A program made the translations under genes and the position numbers. Of a stretch of DNA of 64,000 bases, positions 16,700 through 24,191 are shown piece by piece (positions within the stretch are counted from its first letter, which is position 1; each line of letters opens with the position of its first letter). Under the pieces are notes generated by a model. The model was not told the DNA's origin and ran no database searches. It saw nothing but the letters and a program-made list of their open reading frames with translations. Origin of the DNA: Gelatiniphilus marinus (GTDB lineage: Bacteria > Bacteroidota > Bacteroidia > Flavobacteriales > Flavobacteriaceae); the NCBI RefSeq assembly GCF_042678305.1, contig NZ_JBHUDT010000001.1; one strand, written 5' to 3'.

Positions 16700-17434
16700 A
16701 TGTCAAGATTAAGAAGAAAAGAAACACTTGCATCTATAATGGGTTTTGGGTTTATCCATTTTGAGTTCCATTTAATTGAAGATTATATGAATCATATGGA
16801 AACTCATTTTGAAATGGAATTGAAAAATATTGAGGTCGAATATGATAATTTTCAAAAATCTAAAGAAGAAGATAAATCGGAGTTTTCAGAAGAATATTTA
16901 GACCATATACAAGATTCCTTTATTGACAATGTTTTTATGTTTAATGATGTTTATATCAAAAATTATAGAAATGCTCAAATCATACAACTGTATTCTTTTT
17001 TTGAAGATGTTTTAAAGCGTGGTTGCGACAGGTTTGCATCTTATAAACAAACAGACTACAGAGTAGATGACTTAAAAGGTAATAATGATATTGATAAGGT
17101 AAAGAAGTTCTTAAAGCAGTCAGCTAAAGTTGATTTTTCGGTACTCAATCCTGAATGGAGTTTTATCGATAATTTTAGACAAGTACGTAATTTAGTTGTT
17201 CATCATAAGGGTATAATTAAAAACAACGATACCGTCAATAATAGTGATAAAAAGTTCAATAATATTAAGAGTTTTAGCAAAGGTCGGTTTACGCTAAAGG
17301 AATATGTGTCTTCACAAAATAGATTCGAAATAGTACTTGATAATCCACAGTTTTTTAAAGAGATAATAAACAACATCGAAAGTTTATTAGATAAAATAGG
17401 TAGTAAGGAAATGCCTTTAAACAAAGTAAAATAG
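16700..17434 (+). CDS. HEPN-type protein, predicted RNase effector
   Basis: A 244-residue helical protein. Residues about 15-115 form long helices with many acidic/aromatic residues (FHLIEDYMNHMETHFEME; AQIIQLYSFFEDVLKRG). Residues 160-172 contain RQVRNLVVHHKGI, with R163 and H168 forming the R-x4-H signature of HEPN ribonucleases; the form RNxxVHxxG occurs in many HEPN families linked to toxins and defence. It starts 10 bases after the Argonaute stop and ends 3 bases before the DUF4238 start. Inference: the toxic RNase released or activated when the Argonaute recognises its target. Domain family assignment is by motif only. Confidence 0.7.
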   Translation: MSRLRRKETLASIMGFGFIHFEFHLIEDYMNHMETHFEMELKNIEVEYDNFQKSKEEDKSEFSEEYLDHIQDSFIDNVFMFNDVYIKNYRNAQIIQLYSFFEDVLKRGCDRFASYKQTDYRVDDLKGNNDIDKVKKFLKQSAKVDFSVLNPEWSFIDNFRQVRNLVVHHKGIIKNNDTVNNSDKKFNNIKSFSKGRFTLKEYVSSQNRFEIVLDNPQFFKEIINNIESLLDKIGSKEMPLNKVK

Positions 17435-17437
17435 AGT

Positions 17438-18541
17438 ATGTCAAACCCTATAAAACAACATTATATTCCACGTTCATATTTAAAGAACTTTGGTATTGAA
17501 GGTAGAAAAAGAAACTATTTTGTTGATGTTTACAAGTTAGATGATGATATATTATTAGAACAAATAAGTACAAAAGATATTTGTTTTGAGAAGAACATTT
17601 ATACAATACCGGCACAATCAGATGAGGTTAAATATGCTTTAGAAAAACATTACGCTGAAAATGTAGATAGTGAATTTCAAAAGGTCTATTCCCTGCTTAT
17701 TGATGAAAAAGCTTTAACGGTAACCCAAGAACAAAAAGTACAGATACTCTACGTTTGTCTCTCACTATATTTTAGAACACCAAGAATTTTAAATCTTCAA
17801 CGGAGTATGAATAATCAAATTTTTGATAAAGCGGCTCATACAGCAGATGAAGAAGGAATGATAAAAATGAACTTATATGGTGAAAAAATAAAGTTTCACA
17901 TTGATGATATTGAAGCTGTAAAAAAAGAACATAACGAACGTTCAAGAACGGTTTTTTTAGTAAACCATTTAGAACAATGGGGGAATTTTGTAAAATATAA
18001 ATATGACTGTACTATTAATGTTATAAAAATTAATGATGCGAATGCACCTCTCATAACTTGCGATAATCCTGTATCCATCAGGCATTTTGAAACAAATCGT
18101 TTTCAAGGGTTATATGACCCAAGAGCAGTAATAACTTTACCATTAGACCGCTCACATTATTTAGAAATTCATCCTAATGACTATGCAGATGGCCAAACAA
18201 GAATTAATCGTCTTACACAAGATAGAGACTATGTATTCACTACAAATGGAGTAACCCAACAGAATGCAGAAAAACTATTAATTGGTTATAAAGGCGATAT
18301 TGATAAACATTTCGATATTCAAAATCATTATGAAAAACCAGAAAATGGTGAGGAATTTGTCAAAAAAGCTAAATACAGAGCCGAACAAGCTCTAATTCTA
18401 TTTGAGATTTTAAAGAAAAAAGGTTTTGTTTCCAAAGAATTTATTGGTAAGCTAAAAGAGTTATTAGAACACCCTTATTGTAAGGATGACATACAAATGC
18501 TGAAGTATAAAAAAGTACTTTCTAAAATGGGTAAATGGTGA
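17438..18541 (+). CDS. DUF4238 family protein
   Basis: A 367-residue protein. The N-terminus IKQHYIPRSYLKNFG is the hallmark of DUF4238, whose conserved His/Tyr/Arg suggest a nuclease-like or metal-binding site, though no activity is established to my knowledge. Other conserved-looking segments: FEKNIYTIP (residues about 48-56), LSLYFRTPRI (about 108-117), and APLITCDNPVSI (about 202-213), reminiscent of the D-N-P motif typical of this family. Third gene of the Argonaute operon, 3 bases after the HEPN gene. It may be a second effector, an adaptor or an antidote to the HEPN protein. Confidence 0.7.
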   Translation: MSNPIKQHYIPRSYLKNFGIEGRKRNYFVDVYKLDDDILLEQISTKDICFEKNIYTIPAQSDEVKYALEKHYAENVDSEFQKVYSLLIDEKALTVTQEQKVQILYVCLSLYFRTPRILNLQRSMNNQIFDKAAHTADEEGMIKMNLYGEKIKFHIDDIEAVKKEHNERSRTVFLVNHLEQWGNFVKYKYDCTINVIKINDANAPLITCDNPVSIRHFETNRFQGLYDPRAVITLPLDRSHYLEIHPNDYADGQTRINRLTQDRDYVFTTNGVTQQNAEKLLIGYKGDIDKHFDIQNHYEKPENGEEFVKKAKYRAEQALILFEILKKKGFVSKEFIGKLKELLEHPYCKDDIQMLKYKKVLSKMGKW

Positions 18542-18603
18542 TTTATCTAATTTTCTAACCACTAAACTTCTGTTAAACAAAATCAATAGTTGTTAAAATT
18601 TCG

Positions 18604-18611
18604 TAACTTTG
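18604..18611 (+). promoter_or_regulatory. -7 promoter box for the metal-resistance block
   Basis: TAACTTTG fits TAnnTTTG and lies 8 bases before ATG 18620, marking a new transcription unit separate from the Argonaute operon. Confidence 0.5.
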
Positions 18612-18619
18612 TGTCACAA

Positions 18620-19033
18620 ATGAAACAAATATTCCATAAAATAATGTCTTTAGCAATGGCTTTCGTAGTGTTATTTTCTACGTTGTCATTTACTGTAAAT
18701 ATGCATTATTGTGGAGATACTTTAGTGGAAACGGCTATTTTCCATAAAACCGAAGGTTGCGGAATGGAAATGGAAAAACCTTCTACTGATGGATGTTCTA
18801 TTACCAAGAAAAATTGTTGCGATGATAAACAATTAGCAATTGAAGGTCAAGACGAACTTCAATTACAAGTTGACAAAATTACGTTTGAGCAACAAGTATT
18901 CATAGCGTCATTTGTTCATACCTATATTAACCTTTTCGAAGGTTTAGATAACAATGTGTCTTCTTACGAAGAATACAAACCACCACTCGTCATTAGGCAA
19001 ATCTTCAAGATTGACGAGACCTATTTAATTTGA
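18620..19033 (+). CDS. HYC_CC_PP family secreted protein
   Basis: A 137-residue protein from ATG 18620, chosen over TTG 18590 because it follows the promoter box. A signal peptide (KIMSLAMAFVVLFSTLSF) leads to the signature residues HYCGD, then KKNCCDD, and YKPPLV near the C-terminus, which name the HYC_CC_PP family of Bacteroidota. The Cys/His-rich mature part suggests metal binding in the periplasm. Members are found beside copper/silver efflux genes, as here, where cusA follows. The role as metal chaperone or sensor is inferred. Confidence 0.8.
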   Translation: MKQIFHKIMSLAMAFVVLFSTLSFTVNMHYCGDTLVETAIFHKTEGCGMEMEKPSTDGCSITKKNCCDDKQLAIEGQDELQLQVDKITFEQQVFIASFVHTYINLFEGLDNNVSSYEEYKPPLVIRQIFKIDETYLI

Positions 19034-19091
19034 TTTTTAAACAAAAACTGTGTTATCCTATGGCTTTATGCTATGTGGATAATTTGTTGCT

Positions 19092-19110
19092 TGCCTGTCC
19101 GGTAGGCAGG
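19092..19110. repeat. flavobacterial palindromic repeat before cusA
   Basis: TGCCTgtccggtAGGCAGG: an inverted repeat of a type widespread in Flavobacteriaceae intergenic DNA, here 52 bases before cusA. The related copies inside cusA are listed separately. Confidence 0.5.
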
Positions 19111-19161
19111 TATTCGTTGTCGTTGTAACATCAATGTCTAACTGTTTAATAATCAAAACCA

Positions 19162-22100
19162 ATGCTAAATAAAAGCATCAAATTTTTAATAGAAAACAAA
19201 CTCGTAGCAGTACTACTACTCGTTCTTTTCGTAGGATGGGGAACAGTAAATGCACCTTTCAATTGGGAACAGTCCCGATGGCTATCGGGATTACCAAGCA
19301 ATCCAGTAGCTGTTGATGCTATTCCAGATATTGGAGAAAACCAACAAATTGTATTTACAAAGTGGGATGGTCGTTCACCACAAGATATTGAAGACCAAAT
19401 TACCTATCCATTAACCACATCCTTGTTAGGTATTCCTGGAGTAAAAACCATTCGTAGTTCGTCTATGTTTGGCTTTTCAAGTATCTATATCATTTTTGAA
19501 GAAGACATAGAATTTTACTGGAGTAGAAGTCGTATTCTCGAAAAACTAAACTCATTACCAAGCGGCTTATTACCTGAAGGTGTTAATCCTGCATTGGGTC
19601 CAGATGCCACAGGATTAGGACAAATATTTTGGTACACACTTGAAGGACGTGATGAAAACGGAAACGTTACTGGTGGTTGGGATTTACAAGAGCTACGAAA
19701 TATTCAAGATTACTATGTAAAATATGCACTATCCTCTGCAAGTGGAGTATCTGAAGTAGCTTCTATTGGAGGTTATGTGCAAGAGTATCAGGTCGATGTT
19801 AATCCTGAATTAATGCGACAATACAATATTGGTTTACATCATATTGTAAAAGCTGTTAAGGAAAGTAATAAAGATATTGGCGCACAAACTATTGAAATCA
19901 ATAATGCAGAATATTTAGTTCGTGGTTTAGGTTATGTCAAGTCCATTTCAGATATAGAAAATGCAGTCGTTACTTCCGAAGATTATACAGCAATACGAAT
20001 TAAAGATATTGCTAAAGTATCGTTAGGTCCTTCAGCACGCAGGGGAATTTTAGATAAAGAAGGAGCAGAAGTTGTTGGTGGTGTTGTTGTGGCACGCTAT
20101 GGCGCCAACCCAATGGAGGTCATAACCAATGTAAAAACAAAAATTACCGAATTAAGTACCGGATTGCCCTCAAAAGTGTTGGAAGACGGACGTACATCGC
20201 AACTTACCCTTGTGCCTTTTTACGATAGAAGTGAATTGATTAAAGAAACCATTAGTACTTTAAGTGAAGCTTTAACATTACAAATTTTAGTCACCATTTT
20301 GGTTATAATCATTATGGTGTTTAATCTTCGAGCTTCGGTTTTAATTTCTGGGTTATTACCTGCAGCGGTTCTAATGGTTTTTATAGCTATGAAGTTCTTT
20401 GGAGTAGATGCAAACATTGTTGCTTTATCAGGTATTGCAATTGCTATTGGTACTATGGTCGATGTAGGTGTGATTCTTTCAGAAAATATTATAAGGCACT
20501 TGGACGAAAGTGAAAAGTTAAAAGTGAAGAATGAAAAGTTAGAGGGTGAAAGTGTAAATGTCATTCCGACAGAGGGAGGAACGAGCGACGAGGAATCTCA
20601 TAAAGGATTAACAATAAATCAAATTGTTTATAACGCCACAGCAGAAGTATCTGGTGCTATTGTAACCGCAGTAATGACAACAATAATTAGTTTCATTCCT
20701 GTATTTACTATGATTGGTGCAGAAGGGAAATTATTTAGGCCATTGGCTTTTACAAAAACCTTTGCGTTAACAGCATCAATTATTGTCGCGTTATTTTTAA
20801 TTCCACCGTTTGCTGCATTATTATTCAGAAAGAAAAGCATTAAAAACACTTTTAAAACTATTTTAAATGGTGTATTAATAGCCTTAGGAATCGTAGCAAT
20901 AGTTTACGGTTATTGGTTAGGGTTAATATTGATATTTTTTGGGGTTATAAATTTTCATAGACAATTCAATTTTCTTCCCTTTGGAAAGATGTCGAAGGCA
21001 GATGGGCTTATTTCAGCATCTGCGATAGTATTCCTGTTAGCCGAATATTGGCGTCCATTAGGCGTTGATAAAAGCATCTTCTGGAATCTCATTTTTGTTA
21101 GTGTTATATGTTTTGGTTTATTAGGTGTTTTTTCGCTATTCATCAAATACTATACGCGTATTTTAAGTTGGTGTTTAAATAACAAATTATTGTTTCTATC
21201 TGTACCAACAGCTATTGTAATTGCAGGGTTTTTCATTATGAAGAACACAGGCAAAGAGTTTATGCCATCCTTAAATGAAGGCTCATTTCTACTTATGCCA
21301 ACATCAATGCCACATTCTGGCGTAGAAGAAAATAAAAGAGTTTTACAGCAATTAGATATGGCTGTCGCCAGTATTCCAGAGATTGAAACGGTAGTTGGTA
21401 AGGCAGGAAGAACAGAATCAGCATTAGACCCAGCACCACTGTCAATGTATGAGAACATCATTCAGTACAAACCAGAATATATGCTGAATGTAGATGGAGA
21501 AAGGCAACGCTACAAAGTAAATGATGATGGTTTGTTTGAATTAAAAGATGGTCGTTTTATTGCAAATCCAAATAATTCTGAAAATGTTACTTATAGTACA
21601 GTTAAAAGGTCTCAACTAATTGAAGACAAAAACGGCGAATTCTACCGCAATTGGCGACCAGAAATCGAATCACCAGACGATATTTGGAATGAAATAGTTC
21701 GTGTAACCAAATTGCCAGGCGTAACCTCTGCGCCAAAACTTCAACCTATTGAAACCAGATTGGTAATGCTTCAAACAGGAATGCGCGCACCTATGGGAAT
21801 TAAGGTGAAAGGCCAAGACTTAAAACAAATTGAAGCGTTTGGAGTACAATTAGAAAACATTATCAAGGAAGCTGAAGGTGTTAAAAAAGAAGCTGTTTTT
21901 GCAGACCGTATTGTTGGTAAACCGTATTTGTTAATTGATATTGATAGAGAGAAAATTGCACGTTATGGCATTTCAATACAAGATGTTCAGGATGTATTAA
22001 AAGTAGCAGTTGGTGGTATGGTTTTAACACAAACGGTTGAGGGTCGTGAGCGATATGGTGTTCGTGTGCGATACCCAAGAGAATTAAGAGCAAATCCAAC

Positions 22101-22968
22101 AGACTTACAACAGATTTATGTGCCAGTTGAAAAAGGCAGTCCTGTTCCATTAAGCGAATTGGCAACCATTCGATATGAGCAAGGTCCACAAGTCATTAAA
22201 AGTGAAGATACCTTTTTAGTAGGTTATGTACTGTTCGATAAACAAGCTAGTTTTGCAGAAGTAAGCGTTGTTGAAAATGCACAAGCATTGATTCAAGAAA
22301 AGATAGATTCTGGGGAACTAATTGTTCCAAAAGGAATCAACTATGCATTCACAGGAACGTATGAAAATCAGTTACGAGCAGAAAAAACACTATCTGTAGT
22401 TGTGCCTTTAGCTTTGGCAATTATCTTTTTAATTCTGTATTTCCAATTCCGTTCAGTAAGCACATCATTAATGGTGTTTACAGGTATTGCCGTGGCCTTT
22501 GCAGGTGGATTTGTAATGATATGGCTCTATGGTCAAGATTGGTTTTTAAACTTCAATGTCGCTGGCGAAAATATGCGAGACTTATTTCAGATGCATCCCA
22601 TTAATTTAAGTGTAGCGGTTTGGGTTGGGTTTATTGCACTCTTTGGTATTGCAACCGATGATGGTGTAGTAATGGCAACCTATTTAACGCAAACTTTTGA
22701 TAGAAATACACCAGAGAATATAAAGGAAATTAGAGCGTCCATAGTAGAAGCAGGAGAAAAACGGATTAGACCTTGTTTAATGACAACAGCAACTACCATA
22801 TTAGCATTATTACCAGTATTAACCTCTACAGGACGAGGAAGCGATATTATGATTCCAATGGCAATACCAAGTTTTGGTGGAATGTTAATCGCTTTAATCA
22901 CCTTATTTGTTGTACCAGTTTTATATAGCTGGAAAGCCGAAGTTCAACTTAAAAGAGCATCAAAATGA
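19162..22968 (+). CDS. cusA: CusA-type heavy-metal RND efflux pump
   Basis: Inner-membrane proton-driven transporter of the HME-RND family, expelling Cu(I)/Ag(I) through a CusB/CusC-like tunnel. It has 1268 residues, longer than the ~1050 of E. coli CusA. Recognisable parts: the N-terminal helix and AVDAIPDIGENQQIVF (about 52-67), transmembrane segment with GTMVDVGVILSENIIRHLDE, a second set of helices with FGIATDDGVVMATYL, and RLVMLQTGMRAPMGIKVKG, whose methionines match the CusA metal site. Two short palindromic repeats are inserted in frame: at residues 38-43 and at about 466-480, both inside loops. The stop overlaps the next ATG by 4 bases (22965-22968). Confidence 0.93.
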   Translation: MLNKSIKFLIENKLVAVLLLVLFVGWGTVNAPFNWEQSRWLSGLPSNPVAVDAIPDIGENQQIVFTKWDGRSPQDIEDQITYPLTTSLLGIPGVKTIRSSSMFGFSSIYIIFEEDIEFYWSRSRILEKLNSLPSGLLPEGVNPALGPDATGLGQIFWYTLEGRDENGNVTGGWDLQELRNIQDYYVKYALSSASGVSEVASIGGYVQEYQVDVNPELMRQYNIGLHHIVKAVKESNKDIGAQTIEINNAEYLVRGLGYVKSISDIENAVVTSEDYTAIRIKDIAKVSLGPSARRGILDKEGAEVVGGVVVARYGANPMEVITNVKTKITELSTGLPSKVLEDGRTSQLTLVPFYDRSELIKETISTLSEALTLQILVTILVIIIMVFNLRASVLISGLLPAAVLMVFIAMKFFGVDANIVALSGIAIAIGTMVDVGVILSENIIRHLDESEKLKVKNEKLEGESVNVIPTEGGTSDEESHKGLTINQIVYNATAEVSGAIVTAVMTTIISFIPVFTMIGAEGKLFRPLAFTKTFALTASIIVALFLIPPFAALLFRKKSIKNTFKTILNGVLIALGIVAIVYGYWLGLILIFFGVINFHRQFNFLPFGKMSKADGLISASAIVFLLAEYWRPLGVDKSIFWNLIFVSVICFGLLGVFSLFIKYYTRILSWCLNNKLLFLSVPTAIVIAGFFIMKNTGKEFMPSLNEGSFLLMPTSMPHSGVEENKRVLQQLDMAVASIPEIETVVGKAGRTESALDPAPLSMYENIIQYKPEYMLNVDGERQRYKVNDDGLFELKDGRFIANPNNSENVTYSTVKRSQLIEDKNGEFYRNWRPEIESPDDIWNEIVRVTKLPGVTSAPKLQPIETRLVMLQTGMRAPMGIKVKGQDLKQIEAFGVQLENIIKEAEGVKKEAVFADRIVGKPYLLIDIDREKIARYGISIQDVQDVLKVAVGGMVLTQTVEGRERYGVRVRYPRELRANPTDLQQIYVPVEKGSPVPLSELATIRYEQGPQVIKSEDTFLVGYVLFDKQASFAEVSVVENAQALIQEKIDSGELIVPKGINYAFTGTYENQLRAEKTLSVVVPLALAIIFLILYFQFRSVSTSLMVFTGIAVAFAGGFVMIWLYGQDWFLNFNVAGENMRDLFQMHPINLSVAVWVGFIALFGIATDDGVVMATYLTQTFDRNTPENIKEIRASIVEAGEKRIRPCLMTTATTILALLPVLTSTGRGSDIMIPMAIPSFGGMLIALITLFVVPVLYSWKAEVQLKRASK
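19273..19290. repeat. palindromic repeat inserted in frame in cusA (first)
   Basis: tcccgatggctatcggga has 7-base arms (TCCCGAT/ATCGGGA) around a 4-base loop. It encodes extra residues (RWLSG) in the loop between the first helix and the conserved PSNPVAVDAIPD, where relatives have only a short linker. The same palindrome type is common between genes in flavobacteria. Confidence 0.6.
20560..20598. repeat. repeat inserted in frame in cusA (second)
   Basis: The stretch starts gtcattccgacagag and ends cgacgaggaatct; arms attcc(g) and (c)ggaat are complementary. This is a dispersed flavobacterial repeat normally found between genes. Here it adds about 13 residues (VIPTEGGTSDEES) to the cytoplasmic loop after the DESEK segment. 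The preceding 40 bases (gaaaagttaaaagtgaagaa...) are also low-complexity, so the whole insert is about 100 bases. Confidence 0.65.
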
Positions 22969-24188
22969 AACATATAAAAACAGTCTTTTTTCTTTTTTCA
23001 ATTCTCTTTTGTCTCAAAGGTAACGCCCAACAATTAGAAATTTTAATTAATGAAGCGTTGGAAAACAATCCCGAGATTCAAAAATTCGAGTTACAGTACA
23101 AAAGAGTTTCAGAAAAAGTAAATGAAGTCAATACGATTCCTAATACTGAATTTGGTGTAGGTTATTTTGTAAGCGAACCAGAAACGAGAACAGGAGCGCA
23201 ACGCTTTAAAGTATCAGCAAAACAGATGTTACCGTGGTTTGGTACAATTACTTCACGAGAAAATTATGTGAGTTCGTTAGCCGATGCAAAATATGAGGAC
23301 ATTGTTATTGCAAAGCGAAAATTGATGGCTTCTGTATCACAATCCTACTATAATTTATACGCTAACAAAGCGAAACAAAGGGTGCTAACAGAAAACATTA
23401 AACTATTGGAAACCTATGAAACATTGGCTTTAACATCGGTTGAGGTTGGTAAAGCTTCTGCAGTAGATGTGTTGCGTTTGCAAATGCGTCAAAATGAAAT
23501 GCAACAACTAAAAGATGTTTTAAGTCAACAGTTTTTAGCAGAACAAACTAATTTGAATAATCTTTTGAACAGAGAAAATGATGTTGCTGTTAGTGTGGTA
23601 GATAGTTTAATGATGCCGGCAGAAGACTTTGAAATCAATACTGCAAATTTAGCATTGCATCCCGAATTATTGAAGTATGAAAAACTCTACCAATCCATTG
23701 AACAATCAGAATTACTAAATCAAAAAGAAAGCAGTCCTATGATTGGTTTTGGGTTGGATTATATTAATGTTTCCGAAAGACCAGATATGAATTTTAGTGA
23801 TAATGGAAAAGACATTGTAATGCCAATGGTATCAGTGTCAATTCCAATATTCAACAAAAAGTACAAATCTCAAACCAAGCAAAATGAGTTAGAACAGCAA
23901 GAAATAACAGCTCAAAAACAAGAACGATTAAACATTTTGGAAACGCTTTTAAGTAAAGCGATTAATGAACGAATTTCTGCAAGAATAAGTTATGCAACGC
24001 AAACCAAGAACTTAAAACAAGCCAAAGATGCAGAAGACATCTTAATCAAAAGCTACGAAACAGGAACGATAGATTTTAATGATGTTTTGGATATTCAAGA
24101 ACTACAATTAAAGTTTCAAATGAACCAAATAGAGTCTATTAAGAGCTACTATGTGCAAAGCACAATTATTAATTATTTAATTCAGTAA
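22965..24188 (+). CDS. cusC: CusC/TolC-like outer-membrane channel
   Basis: A 407-residue TolC-family protein with a signal peptide (MKHIKTVFFLFSILFCLKGNAQ) and the repeated long helices of the alpha-barrel: ILINEALENNPEIQKFELQY, SYYNLYANKAKQRVLTENIK, and ALTSVEVGKASAVDVLRLQM. It is slightly short compared with other family members but has both repeats. It overlaps cusA by 4 bases and ends 3 bases before the ATPase gene, so it is the outer-membrane part of the same efflux system. Confidence 0.88.
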   Translation: MKHIKTVFFLFSILFCLKGNAQQLEILINEALENNPEIQKFELQYKRVSEKVNEVNTIPNTEFGVGYFVSEPETRTGAQRFKVSAKQMLPWFGTITSRENYVSSLADAKYEDIVIAKRKLMASVSQSYYNLYANKAKQRVLTENIKLLETYETLALTSVEVGKASAVDVLRLQMRQNEMQQLKDVLSQQFLAEQTNLNNLLNRENDVAVSVVDSLMMPAEDFEINTANLALHPELLKYEKLYQSIEQSELLNQKESSPMIGFGLDYINVSERPDMNFSDNGKDIVMPMVSVSIPIFNKKYKSQTKQNELEQQEITAQKQERLNILETLLSKAINERISARISYATQTKNLKQAKDAEDILIKSYETGTIDFNDVLDIQELQLKFQMNQIESIKSYYVQSTIINYLIQ

Positions 24189-24191
24189 ATT

